64,000 bases of DNA from Trissonchulus latispiculum (GCA_030248195.1 JASAND010016363.1:23517-87516); one strand, 5' to 3'. Shown: positions 1-9,880, counted from the first letter of the stretch. Notes: a model not told the origin generated them from the sequence alone. A program made the numbers and translations.

Positions 1-243
1 AGTAACTTTTGGCCTTTCTTCTCATATTAGTTGGAAACTGCTTATTTGGGGCTGGCAACCCTGATTTGAACAATTATACAATGACAATTAATTATGGCTT
101 GGACATAATATCAAAACTAGAGCTTAACATAGGCAAGATCCTTAGAGTCCGTTTTTCTGTAGAAACTTCTTTTGGAACGATGACCACTTAGAAACTAATT
201 TTTCAACCACTTTTGAGCACAAGATCTAAGTCATTCCATTACA
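1..243 (-). repeat. Start of the 3' LTR of element 1 (partial)
   Basis: This matches 14901-15144 over its whole length, with a handful of substitutions and one base-run length difference. The boundary at 243 corresponds on the minus strand to TGTAATGG, a standard LTR start. The remainder of this LTR lies to the left of the window. The minus-strand sequence just before it contains only a short purine run (GGAGGT) as a possible polypurine tract. Confidence 0.8.
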
Positions 244-583
244 ACCTCCACAAGAAAAATGGGTGGGATTTCTGCTAGGGGGAATAAGCCAAAATGTTAA
301 CTCATTTCCTTCAATTACGTTATCAATTACACATCATAACAACTATCTATCACTTCTAATCCATAATTACTAACAATGGTTCTATATAACAGTTCTTCCG
401 ATAATCAAGATTAAGACCAATAAAGAGTATTCTACATGTGCTGTGTTTCGTGCTTGACGTATATCCCAGTTTGTATAATTATTCCTTTTGTAGTATACTA
501 GCCTTCTAGGGCTTACTAATTGCAATTCGTTATAACATCTGCTCTGCGCATTAAACTCTGACTTCTACTTCTTCTCTTTCTTA

Positions 584-820
584 CAGGTGGGGTCGATCTA
601 CTATGGATCCGTTCCGCAACCACCATAACCTTCAAAACGTAAACTAATTTGCATATTCTTTTCAGGTGGGGTCGATCTACTATGGATCCGTTCCGCAACC
701 ACCATAACCTTCAAAACGTAAACTAATTTGCATATTCTTTGCAGGTGGGGTCGATCTACTATGGATCTGTTCCGCAACCACCATAACCTTCAAAACATAA
801 ACTATTCTTGCATAATTTTC
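584..820. repeat. 79-bp tandem repeat, about three copies
   Basis: Three copies start at 584, 663 and 742, giving an exact 79-bp period. Each begins CAGGTGGGGTCGATC and continues through a near-identical block ending in an AT-rich pyrimidine tract. The first two are almost identical and the third degenerates at its end. A shorter AGGTGGGGTCG match occurs inside the 5' LTR near 10119, suggesting the motif is proper to the element. Confidence 0.85.
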
Positions 821-871
821 CAGTTCAATTTGCACTGAACACACCTGGTTCAGTATCGGCAGGGGATTTAG

Positions 872-942
872 GGTTCATAAGCGCACCTGGCTTATATTTC
901 AGCATGGGGATTCATAAGCGCACCCGGCTTATATTACAGCAT
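872..942. repeat. 34-bp direct repeat, two copies
   Basis: Copies at 872-905 and 909-942 share TTCATAAGCGCACC and a following GGCTTATATT block with very few changes. They lie in the non-coding 3' part of element 1, just beyond the 79-bp array. Confidence 0.8.
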
Positions 943-2123
943 TTATTAGGGGTCGGCCTTCAATGGGCCCGTACCTCCCTAATCTCGTCTCCTTTTCTAG
1001 ATATCAATATGAAAACTGAAAATATTGGTTATCCATTTACTGTTCCCGTCTCACGTCATTATAATTCGTTGCAACATTACAAAAATTCATATCCTCATTC
1101 AGTACAAGATTCGCATTATTGTCAACCGTTACAGTATAAGAATTAAACCACGGGACTGTCTCAAAATGATTCTTCATAGAAATTCCTCATTCTTTTAACT
1201 CATCAACTTTCGTATCACGGGATAACCAATAGGGTACAATACAGATATAACAATTACAAACATTCAGCTAAGTATTTACGATTAGCATATTAAAATCTGA
1301 TTCGACTCGTTCAGGCTTTCACGATTAACTTTGAAATAAACATTGAACTTCCCCGTTTTAACATTCTCGAATTATTAGCAACTACACTATCGGCAACTAT
1401 TCACATTCGTTTTTGAACTGTCACAAGCACATAATCATCCACTACAATTAATTAATACAACAGGCACTCATTATGAACCTTCTGATGATCTGTACAGCAA
1501 TACAATTAAACATTATTAATTACTGACGCAATACCGCATAATACATGACATATAAAATTACTACATAGAACATTCAGCAAACACAAATTAAAAAAATAAC
1601 TGCCATTCTGAATAATGCACAAATAGCTAAACTTCCAAGCTTGAAAATACCAAACAGGTTATTACTGTCGTTTTTGATTTCGCAATATTTCGTTTTAGCC
1701 AGCCTTTGTTTCCCTTCGCACAGTACTCACACAAGATTTCCAGTATTACAATTACAATTATAAACCAAACAATATCATACTAAAAAAATGCAAATGCTAC
1801 AAACACAGAATGAACTAGGTAAAATAAAATGCAAATAGTTACGCTTTACGAGACTAATATAATTATTTTAAAATCTTTGGTTAGGATTATGAAACTTCCT
1901 GTACAAATGACCGCATACTATTTTTGGTTCTTTTTGAATTATTAGATACCAGCAATTACCTAATTATTTGCAAAACTTCACAGTTACAACATATACAGCA
2001 AAAAGTAAACAACACTATTTTTGTTTTATACGCATATCGAATTTTTTTTGTATTTTTCACAAAATAGTATTTTTTGTCATTTTGAACATTTTTTAACTAC
2101 AATTCTCTATTATACAATTAAGT

Positions 2124-3464
2124 CTAACTGCTCCAGCGAGGGGGAGTATAGTCTTCCTCCTCATAGTAGAAGGGCTCAGGGGACTCTGTGAGCCAGCGCA
2201 GGTAATCTTCCATTTGTTCCTCCAAGGTGGGAGGATCGCATTCCGAGCAAGCGCAAGGAAGGGTATCTGGTGGGACGTTGGTTGGTTCAGGCTCTCGCTC
2301 AGGCTCATTGGCTCTGCAGAGAAGGCGTAGCTCCTCAAGCTGGCGCCAGTATTCTCTGACTGGAATGATGTTGGCTTCCAGACAGCTTCGCAGAGCTTGG
2401 ATTTCCCGAATGACGTAGTTGGGGATATCATGACGCCAATCGTCGGGCACTAGAGGGGGTGCCATACCAGGCGGGGGAAGTGGGTCCAAACTGTCGACCA
2501 TGGATTCTGGAAGGGATTCAGGTTGCGCCGCATCGTCAGATTCGGATTCGGGTTGGATTTCTTCGTCGTCTTCTTCTGTTTCTTCGTCCGCCTCTGTTTC
2601 TCCTTCCCGATCCTCCTCCTCTGAAAAGTCCTGGTTTGGGGACTTGGGGGGTGTAATGGGAGGATAGGGGCGGGTCTCATTGATCGTGGTGGGATAGTTG
2701 GGCTCAGGCCCAAACGGCGGTGGGGGGTAGTAGGGTCGTGGGTTTCTGATTCTAGGGTCGTTGACAATTTGCAGGATTTGTGTACGCAAATCCTCCAGTG
2801 AAACGGCGTACAAGGCCCGGTCTCCTGGAGTGTCGTCCACCTTATAGGTGTTGAGCAAGAAGATGCGGAAGGCAGCCTGGATATGATCCTGAACTGTAGT
2901 GTCGGGATGGATGCTGACTGCATTATCTCGGCTGATCTGGGCTATTCTCAAGCGTAGACCAGTATCACCAAATTTGGTTTTGTAACCCGGGTATTGTGTG
3001 GCAACCGGGTATTTGTCTTCCTTTGGAAACATCTCTAAGAGACGTTCTGCTCCGTAGAAACGGGGCTCATGATGGGGATGTTCATTTAAGTTCTTCAGAA
3101 CTGTGTAGTTGCCTACCCAATGGGGCACCTTGACTGGACACCGGGTCGAACCTCGCATCTGGCCTGGTTTTGCGAATGGAACTCCGCATTGAGGGCAGAT
3201 TGCCTGACCATCTGATGAGGGCGTACAGGTTGTGGGCCTGTAGCCAAGGTATGGCTGAGCAGGTGGAGGGTTCGACACCGCGGAGGGAGCTGGGGCTCTG
3301 TGTCGAATGGTTGGTGAGGGATCCGTTGAGACGGAGTAAATGCCCCATTCCATTAGGGCTTCTCTGACACGATTTCGTTGGGGTGGTTCTGTGGGATCAT
3401 AGGTATTGGGGGGCAGATCATTTTCTTTATTTGGCATTCTGAAAGTAGAAAACACTAATGCCAC
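2124..3464 (-). CDS. Retroelement ORF of unknown function, acidic and proline-rich, 446 aa
   Basis: Uninterrupted 446-codon ORF in the sense strand of element 1, downstream of the NADAR ORF. I do not recognise its family. Visible features: a proline-rich N-terminal third; a CPQC pair at about residues 90-93 with a further Cys at about 109, possibly a small zinc-binding site; a central globular-looking block (about 112-235); a proline-rich linker; a strongly acidic Glu/Asp run (about 274-312); and a C-terminal segment with a second Cys cluster (CACSEC). There is no RT, integrase or protease motif. An intact ORF of this length inside a repeat suggests selection or a recent insertion. It could be an accessory or structural protein of the element; that is inference. 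Confidence 0.6.
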   Translation of the reverse strand: MALVFSTFRMPNKENDLPPNTYDPTEPPQRNRVREALMEWGIYSVSTDPSPTIRHRAPAPSAVSNPPPAQPYLGYRPTTCTPSSDGQAICPQCGVPFAKPGQMRGSTRCPVKVPHWVGNYTVLKNLNEHPHHEPRFYGAERLLEMFPKEDKYPVATQYPGYKTKFGDTGLRLRIAQISRDNAVSIHPDTTVQDHIQAAFRIFLLNTYKVDDTPGDRALYAVSLEDLRTQILQIVNDPRIRNPRPYYPPPPFGPEPNYPTTINETRPYPPITPPKSPNQDFSEEEDREGETEADEETEEDDEEIQPESESDDAAQPESLPESMVDSLDPLPPPGMAPPLVPDDWRHDIPNYVIREIQALRSCLEANIIPVREYWRQLEELRLLCRANEPEREPEPTNVPPDTLPCACSECDPPTLEEQMEDYLRWLTESPEPFYYEEEDYTPPRWSS

Positions 3465-3734
3465 AGATTAATGAATTCTAATATTGGATTTGCGTGTGTT
3501 ATGCAGTCTAGCCTGACGTACCCAGTCGAGGTCCATTAGACGCAATATTTCTGAGAGTTAGGGATTTGGAACAGTTAGTGAACTTCTCAAAACTTTTGTT
3601 TTGAAATTAACTAAAAGAAATGGTCATTAGATACATGTCTCATGTACAATACACAAACAGACAAGACAATATCTATACATAACAATTTCAGTTAAAACAA
3701 AAGAGTAATATATGTCACAGCCTTGCACAACAGT

Positions 3735-5201
3735 TCAACGGCGTCTGGGCTTCTTTGAAGGTGGCCCATGGAATCGGGGGCGATCATGCAGAGATAGGGA
3801 CATTAGAGATGGGACAGAGGGAGACCGCTTCTTCGGAGAGGGATGAGGATCCTTCCTCTTGGGATAGTCAGGGACCTTTCTCTGGGACTCCTTGGCCTTT
3901 GAAGAGCCATAGGGCTTGGTATCTGGATGGCGGGGCCGGTAGATGGGGGAGTCCTTGTGAGGCCGTTTACTGAGGTAAACGGACAGAGGCACCCGCTTCA
4001 GGGAGGTGGCCGTCCAGGACTGAAGAAGCCTCTGGTTGGAACAGAGGGGAAGGGCATAGGTATGCCCGGTAGGGATGGCCACGGGATCCTGGGGCCGGAA
4101 GTGGGTGCCGTCATCACGGAAAGTGTAGCATCCCCACACCAATCCGGCCCAGGCAGGATCCTTCTTCATGGTCTTCACGGGGTCAACTGAATCTCGTACA
4201 TAGACCAATGTCGGCAAGGCCCGGATCATGGGCACCGACTCCATATAGGGCGGGATATCCTTGAACTCCTGATGGAGTCGCATGGCCTCGTCCCTGTAGA
4301 GGTCGTTGGGACATTTGTGGATGGTAGTATCAATTTCTGGGACCACCACAATTCTGGTAAGCAGTGGGGAACGGATGGCTAGGGCCACCCGAAGACAGCG
4401 GACGGGGGTGGCCTTCGTGATAGGGAACATCAGTGGTTCTGATGTTCCGGCAATTTCTCTGAGGAGGGCCAGGACCTGGGGATTTTGGAGGGCGCATCCT
4501 CCAATCACGGCCACTCGGGGGCGCACGGTATAGATGCCTTCAGGGTCCTTCAGATAGACCCTGAAGAATTCCAGCAATTGGCCGAGCATATTGGCGGCCT
4601 GATGGGAGGCACAGTGATCAGAAGCCTCTTGGTCGAGGGTCTTCTTGGACACCTCCATTTCTCTGAGGCGAAGGTCCATTAGTTCCTGATGGATACCCCA
4701 GAAACGATTTCTGGTGGCCTCCATGAGGCGACTGTCTCTGGTCGCTAACAGTTCTTCCTTGAATTGGGGGAGGGAGAACTTGGCAAAGAGGACCGCTCCC
4801 ATGACAAGGGTCTTGAACGGGTAATGATAATTTGGATTCATGAGGAGGCGGGTGAGCTGCACATCCGCATTGGCCATCTGTTTGGCCTCCAAGGGTTCAC
4901 GCATCTTAAGGATCTTGTAGGCAGTTGAGAATGATCCTGTTAGGAAGGCAAGGATCGCCTGGTAGAGATTTTCGGCCGTGAAGGCGGCCTTGTTCCAGTG
5001 GCGAATCACAATGGGGTCGCCCTTGGCATCGCGACCTTCCACCTTTGCGAAGTTGGACAACTTCTTGTGTTCAGGGGCATTACTCCTGAAATAGATATAA
5101 TGCCCAGGGCTATCAGGATGGTAGGGGAGTTGGAATAGGGACAACCTTCTCAATTGTTCAAGGGAATTCTGGTGGATCACAGCGGCGTTGATGTTGTTCA
5201 T
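3735..5201 (-). CDS. NADAR (YbiA/DUF1768) domain protein encoded by the LTR element, 488 aa
   Basis: Intact 488-codon ORF starting at ATG 5201. Residues about 36-170 carry the NADAR signature in order: YFRS then LSNFA (48-52), FTAENLYQA (about 74-82, with the conserved Glu at 77), PLEAKQMA (103-110), MGAVLFAKF (134-142), LLAT (151-154) and FWG (167-169). NADAR proteins handle ADP-ribose and NAD-linked substrates; some remove ADP-ribose from guanine in DNA. Residues about 226-380 form a second, uncertain domain: a hydrophobic strand plus GGC (about 234-236), a second strand RIVVVPEID, and DGTH (364-367), faintly like an SGNH hydrolase without its serine. The last 80 residues are Lys/Arg/Ser/Pro-rich and resemble a nuclear or nucleic-acid-binding tail. 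It lies between the gag region and the 446-aa ORF of element 1. The role in the element is unknown. Confidence 0.8.
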   Translation of the reverse strand: MNNINAAVIHQNSLEQLRRLSLFQLPYHPDSPGHYIYFRSNAPEHKKLSNFAKVEGRDAKGDPIVIRHWNKAAFTAENLYQAILAFLTGSFSTAYKILKMREPLEAKQMANADVQLTRLLMNPNYHYPFKTLVMGAVLFAKFSLPQFKEELLATRDSRLMEATRNRFWGIHQELMDLRLREMEVSKKTLDQEASDHCASHQAANMLGQLLEFFRVYLKDPEGIYTVRPRVAVIGGCALQNPQVLALLREIAGTSEPLMFPITKATPVRCLRVALAIRSPLLTRIVVVPEIDTTIHKCPNDLYRDEAMRLHQEFKDIPPYMESVPMIRALPTLVYVRDSVDPVKTMKKDPAWAGLVWGCYTFRDDGTHFRPQDPVAIPTGHTYALPLCSNQRLLQSWTATSLKRVPLSVYLSKRPHKDSPIYRPRHPDTKPYGSSKAKESQRKVPDYPKRKDPHPSPKKRSPSVPSLMSLSLHDRPRFHGPPSKKPRRR

Positions 5202-6044
5202 CTAGAATGCAAGAAGAATACATAGGAACAATTGTCGAACCATAACAATCATTCCTCAACTTGCGACGTTGGGCGCATTAAGAAATACCTATTTCTTAAC
5301 GGAGAATCAAGCTATGAAGTGCCACAGACTTTAGCTTTTTAAGAAATACCAATTTCTTATTTTGATTTAGCAATTAACACAGGGACCATTTACAAGTTCT
5401 GACAATAAACTCAGGGATCGTGTACGTGTAGTTATAGTATAAATATACATTTATAGTGATTAATGTAACAGAGTAACATTATAAAACAACTAATTTGACA
5501 TACGAGACAATAACATTAAGAATGAAGGTACAGCATGTACATAATTAACACTTGTGTGAGACGGGAAGGAAGGGCATGGCTTACTATTGGCAACTCTGGT
5601 TTACATTTCCTGACTAGACTTACTCACAAATTCATGCACATACAACAATTATTTATATTCCCTTAACACAGTTCATATTTTAAAACTTCATTAAATCTTC
5701 CAAACCAAACTTTACACAAAATGACCAATTTTCTAACCATTTGTTCATATTTTTATGTTAATTTTCTTAATTATATTTCTTTTTATATGATTTTCTTGTT
5801 ATCATGTGGGGAATGATAATTGGAGATTTATACATAAACAATTTTGTTTGATTTTGGTATTTAGGGATTAATTTGAGATTATTAATTTTAGATTTGCATT
5901 AAACCCATTGTTTAGCAGATGAATTATTTAAGATAGGTATTTTCTCATAGTGTACGCTAATTAGACTGATTGACTCTTCCAATTATCATTCCTGGGGAGA
6001 GAGCTTGCATTGAGTTCTCCCCATCATTGACAATTATTGGTACA
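5202..6044 (-). other. Non-coding spacer inside element 1
   Basis: AT-rich stretch between the NADAR ORF and the membrane-type ORFs. No convincing coding sequence or structured repeat is visible. A leader or subgenomic splice acceptor for the downstream ORFs could lie here, but none can be singled out. Confidence 0.5.
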
Positions 6045-6365
6045 TTATTTTTGCCCATAGGGCTTCTGGTATGTTCTACCAGATCGTAGGACTGATGACC
6101 ATGACCGGATATTCTCACGGGCCTGCGATGCTGCTTCACGGTGCGGTCTGGAATCTTGAAATTCCTGTGACTGAACTGGAAGAGGGGGTTTAGGGTCAAG
6201 GTATTCTTGGGGCTGTTTTGGAGGAAACTGTGCGGGTGTGAGTGGTGGGGGGTTTGAATCTTTGTTCATTTGGGAAGATGTGGGACGGAGAGCAAAGGAC
6301 CAGGATCTGATAATTTCCGGATAAGTAGTATGAAACAGCCTCAAGGGGATAAGGCTAATCCCCAT
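6045..6365 (-). CDS. Small retroelement ORF, 106 aa, proline/glutamine-rich
   Basis: This ORF overlaps the end of the 295-aa ORF by about 25 bases in another frame, so it may be a frameshifted continuation of that ORF rather than a separate gene. It contains two related segments, EIIRSWSFALR near the start and ENIRSWSSVLR near the end, which suggests an internal duplication. No family is recognised. Confidence 0.4.
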   Translation of the reverse strand: MGISLIPLRLFHTTYPEIIRSWSFALRPTSSQMNKDSNPPPLTPAQFPPKQPQEYLDPKPPLPVQSQEFQDSRPHREAASQARENIRSWSSVLRSGRTYQKPYGQK

Positions 6366-7228
6366 TTGGTGGATACCATGGTGTTCATCGCCTTCGCCTT
6401 TTGAGTAAAATAATCTTCATTCTCTTGTGCTTGGATGCAGGGGACCGATATAGCTATCATTAGGCCAACTACAATCCACATCATTAAAATGGGAAAAGGT
6501 AACGAATTCGAATTTTTCACCTTGTTAGGCGGTTTAGGCGTTGGAGGTTCATTGGGTTTCTCCTTAGGGGGAGACAGATCTTTCTCTTCTCTGGGCGTCC
6601 GTACGGTGGCGGGGACAGAACTGGATCTGGAATTGTTCTTGCGGGTTGGTGTAGGAGTCCTTCTTTTAGGCACTGTGGGAGGATCAGTCGTTCTTCGGAC
6701 AGGATGAAGAGCTTCCATTCGGGCTCGGGCAAGCAAGAATTGTTGATATGATTCCCAGCATCGTTCCCTTTCTCTTTTCACCTGCCAAATGCGACGTTCT
6801 TCCTTTTGGGCACGCTTTCTTTCCTTACTCCGGACATCTTTTAAAAGCCTACGGAGAAACTTGATGTCTTGGGGGCAGAGGTCAGATTCAGGAATATGAA
6901 TTTCTCCAATTGCTTTCTTTATCTTCTTAATGACCTTCTTCCTTTTCTTCTTACTCTTCCTATTCTTTCTGGTCTTTATGACAGTAGGCTCGACGGCATT
7001 TAGGTTCACTCGGACATCTCGAGTTTGGAACTTCTTTGTGGCATTATCCCATTCCTCATCTGAATCTTCTGACATACCTGAGCTGGATGTATCTGTTGGG
7101 CTGTCCATGAGATCGTTCTGGATCAGCTTTCCTTGGAATAGGTTAAATGCCTTATCCTGGAGTGAGGAATCAATGTTTTCTTTGTTGTCATCTCTTAGGC
7201 CCAACGTCAAGGGGATAGGGGGATCCAA
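6341..7228 (-). CDS. Retroelement ORF with basic coiled region and one hydrophobic segment, 295 aa
   Basis: ORF of 295 codons beginning 42 bases after the gag stop. The N-terminal 70 residues are acidic/Ser-rich. Residues about 85-108 are extremely Lys/Arg-rich. Residues about 125-175 are charged and probably helical. Then come a Pro/Arg/Thr-rich stretch and one hydrophobic segment at about 243-267 ending in a plausible signal-peptidase-like site (CIQA followed by QEN). The frame stops 28 residues later. The order, long basic leader then membrane segment then short luminal stub, could be the start of an Env-like protein that has been truncated, or an unrelated membrane-anchored accessory protein. 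No Env ectodomain motifs are visible. Confidence 0.5.
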   Translation of the reverse strand: MDPPIPLTLGLRDDNKENIDSSLQDKAFNLFQGKLIQNDLMDSPTDTSSSGMSEDSDEEWDNATKKFQTRDVRVNLNAVEPTVIKTRKNRKSKKKRKKVIKKIKKAIGEIHIPESDLCPQDIKFLRRLLKDVRSKERKRAQKEERRIWQVKRERERCWESYQQFLLARARMEALHPVRRTTDPPTVPKRRTPTPTRKNNSRSSSVPATVRTPREEKDLSPPKEKPNEPPTPKPPNKVKNSNSLPFPILMMWIVVGLMIAISVPCIQAQENEDYFTQKAKAMNTMVSTKWGLALSP

Positions 7229-7270
7229 TAGGTTTTCGACCCATAAGTCAAGTCTTCCAGCATGAGGGGA

Positions 7271-9880
7271 CTATTCAGGAGCTTCCAATATATCATTGTC
7301 AAGGCAGCAGTAGAACTCCTCATCAGAAACTGATCTTTCTAGTCTCTTCAATATCCGTCTGCTGACTTCATAGATGGCATCCTGATCAATAGGCTTAAAC
7401 TTACTTTTCCCTGGATATTTGATAAGATCAGTGATTTGGTATTCCAGCTGAGGAGGAGATGAGGCTCCACCTTGGACCATGAAGATACTAGGGTCTAGGA
7501 CTTGCAGGAGTTCTTCTTCAGTGAGTATTTCTCCAAATCTGTCTAGAACTCTTCGAGCAAATTTCACAACTGGGCCCATCTCGACAGGGGTAGGTTCCGG
7601 CTGATATTCTTGTTTTGACCGAGAGATGACAGAGTTCTGAATTCGTGGTTTCCGGTCTTGTTCCGTCTGATCCTGATCGTCTTGCTTTATTTGTTCCATC
7701 AATTCCTTTTCGGATACCAAGGGAGCATGTAGTAAGTCCATCGCCATGCTGCCATGCGCAAGTACTTTTTGCGCACTTTGTATCACTGTAGGCATATCAA
7801 TATCGGAATTTGGCTTAGGACCAATAGGCGCTGGGTTGGGATAGAGAGAGATGATTCCATTCGCTTGATGACTGAGAGTAGGCCCAATCTGTGGAGTGGG
7901 GGACAGTCCAAGCTGTATTCTGAATTCCCGCACTGCTTCTCCCAAACCAATGGCCAAAACATCTGAGGGGGGGACTGACTGAAACCTGGGGGCAGGGTAG
8001 GTTTGAGCAAAATCATGACATCGGGGGCTTCTTCGCAATCCTCGTCCGCGTCCCAATGATCGTCCTCGTGTTTGGTTTCTTGACCGTTCTACATCATAAG
8101 GTCCGGGGAACCTTCTCATTGGCAACTGAATCATTTGGGTGGGCTCACTGATTGATTGCTCCGGAGAATTTTCCTTTTCTGTGTTTCTCTCAGTGGGGGA
8201 AGAGGTGGAGGATGAGTCCTGTGAAAGCCTCTGTTTCACATGGGAAGGATAACCATACTCTATGGTCTGAGGTTCTTCCAATCGGTGGGTGCGGGGATAG
8301 GTGACAGACATTGGTTTCTGGTTCATAGGCAGGGAGTAAAGTTCACGATCCAGTCGTTCAGCCTCAGGATCCACTGAGTCCTTCTCCGCATTTAAGGTGT
8401 AAGTGGACTTCTCCTTTGGCTGTTCAATCTTCACGTAAGGAGGGATAGAGAAGTATTGTCCTCCTAGATCCTTGATTTCCTGTTCCAGTTGTAGAATCTG
8501 AGTAGGCAAACTAGGATTCTCAGGCGGGAAATAGGCAGTTTTCCTTTCTGGTTCAGCTCCCATGACTTGGACCATGGAAGGGGCATTCCTTTGCTGACCC
8601 ACGTCAGCAAATCTGGATCCATAAGGTGCATGGACAGCTTCGGCAGCATCTCGTCCGTCGTTTCTGTTCCACTGAGGTCTGGGTTGCGGATATTGTTGTT
8701 GCTGTCCTGGAGGTCCACTTCGGGGTGGGTATCTGTCATTATAGTTCCGATTCATTCCATTTCCATTCCTCGGATACCTGGATTGTCCATTGTTGGGACG
8801 GAAGTTATTGGAATTTCCGTTGGTGTTGTTGTTGTAGTTATTGCGCGGAGGACCTGGATAATCAGTTCTGGGGCGATAGGCTCCACCTCCGGGCGATCTG
8901 CATTCACGCTTTGAGTGTCCGGCTCTTCCACAGTTGAAACATCTGAAATCGTTGGGAAAAGGAATCTTGTCGTTTCCTCTTCTGGGAGGAGGGGCGGATT
9001 TTGACTGTTCAGGGGAGGAAATCTTGATTTCTTTTATTTCGTTAGCCAGCACGGCGGTGCTCTGGACCAGGGAGCTGATGGTGTTTAGAAGAGCGGGACC
9101 TGTGAGGTTCGCACTTGAGACGGCCGCTTCCGGATCCACTTCCAAAAATGCAGGCGTTCCTTCTCCGGGGTATACACCTTCTGCTTCTCGAGCCTTTTTA
9201 AAGGCCTGGGAATAGTCTGCAGTGTCCATCGGAACATGCGGTTTGAACTCATTCCGCAATCCGATGAGAAAGGTTTTCAGCTTGATGTCCTCCAACATAT
9301 CTGGATCTCCTCGATCTTCCCAAGCAATCCGGGCATACTTCTGTAGTCGGAGAGAGAAATCCGCGACAGACTCATGTGGCATCTGCCGGATACTGAACAG
9401 CTTGGCTGTGGCATGCATATCTGTCATTGGAGGGATCATGACTTCTCTGAGGGCTCGGACAGAGGCTTCCCAGTCATTCTGTTGCATGGCGCCTCTGGGC
9501 ATGCACTTGAAAATCTCCGCAGCTCTGCCTCTGAGAGTTGATGAGATATTCATGACTTTCTGATAATCATCCAGGTTGAGTCGCTGACTGAATCTCTCGT
9601 AGTTGACGAGGTGATCATGAAAATTTTCATGATCTTTTCCAGAATAGATAGGCATATCTCGGTAGGAGGCGGCTATGGCCTGGTTCTGAATGCTGTCACG
9701 GAGCTGGCCTAGAAGATCTTCAATGTTCCCATTTGGCATCATAGGCACTTGAGGAAATACCAACTGTGGCATCTGCGGATTGAAGGGAGGGGGTGCTCCT
9801 GGAGGACCGGGTGGTCCATGTTGTGGGCCCATGTTCGGGGGTCCATTTCCGTCTTCATCAGCAGGGTTGAACTGATCCAT
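7271..9880 (-). CDS. gag: Gag polyprotein with CCHC zinc knuckle (element 1)
   Basis: The open frame extends up to 9991 (906 codons), but its first codon there is GTG. The first ATG is at 9880, giving 869 aa, which I take as the start. Counting from 9991, a Pro/Gly-rich N-terminus is followed by a retrotransposon-type capsid region (about 110-290) with a FLIGLRNEFKPHVP block typical of Ty3/gypsy Gags. A single CCHC knuckle (CFNC, then GHSKREC) lies at about 351-364, followed by an Asn/Gly/Arg-rich RNA-binding-like tract. The C-terminal half is long, Pro/Ser-rich and without recognised domains; no protease active site (DTG/DSG) is seen. Gag is the structural protein of virus-like particles and packages the element RNA. 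It is intact, unlike many old copies. Confidence 0.85.
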   Translation of the reverse strand: MDQFNPADEDGNGPPNMGPQHGPPGPPGAPPPFNPQMPQLVFPQVPMMPNGNIEDLLGQLRDSIQNQAIAASYRDMPIYSGKDHENFHDHLVNYERFSQRLNLDDYQKVMNISSTLRGRAAEIFKCMPRGAMQQNDWEASVRALREVMIPPMTDMHATAKLFSIRQMPHESVADFSLRLQKYARIAWEDRGDPDMLEDIKLKTFLIGLRNEFKPHVPMDTADYSQAFKKAREAEGVYPGEGTPAFLEVDPEAAVSSANLTGPALLNTISSLVQSTAVLANEIKEIKISSPEQSKSAPPPRRGNDKIPFPNDFRCFNCGRAGHSKRECRSPGGGAYRPRTDYPGPPRNNYNNNTNGNSNNFRPNNGQSRYPRNGNGMNRNYNDRYPPRSGPPGQQQQYPQPRPQWNRNDGRDAAEAVHAPYGSRFADVGQQRNAPSMVQVMGAEPERKTAYFPPENPSLPTQILQLEQEIKDLGGQYFSIPPYVKIEQPKEKSTYTLNAEKDSVDPEAERLDRELYSLPMNQKPMSVTYPRTHRLEEPQTIEYGYPSHVKQRLSQDSSSTSSPTERNTEKENSPEQSISEPTQMIQLPMRRFPGPYDVERSRNQTRGRSLGRGRGLRRSPRCHDFAQTYPAPRFQSVPPSDVLAIGLGEAVREFRIQLGLSPTPQIGPTLSHQANGIISLYPNPAPIGPKPNSDIDMPTVIQSAQKVLAHGSMAMDLLHAPLVSEKELMEQIKQDDQDQTEQDRKPRIQNSVISRSKQEYQPEPTPVEMGPVVKFARRVLDRFGEILTEEELLQVLDPSIFMVQGGASSPPQLEYQITDLIKYPGKSKFKPIDQDAIYEVSRRILKRLERSVSDEEFYCCLDNDILEAPE

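Larger units (their letters stand above)
244..2123 (-). other. Non-coding 3' part of element 1
   Basis: AT-rich stretch between the last ORF and the 3' LTR of element 1. It holds a 79-bp tandem repeat (584-820) and a 34-bp direct repeat (872-942). I see no coding potential above background on either strand. Its position corresponds to the 3' untranslated region of the element transcript. Confidence 0.6.

Noticed and set aside
6435..9563. Plus-strand ORFs of 60-115 codons over the gag and membrane-ORF region
   Set aside because: They are antisense shadows of the long minus-strand ORFs and show no domain of their own.
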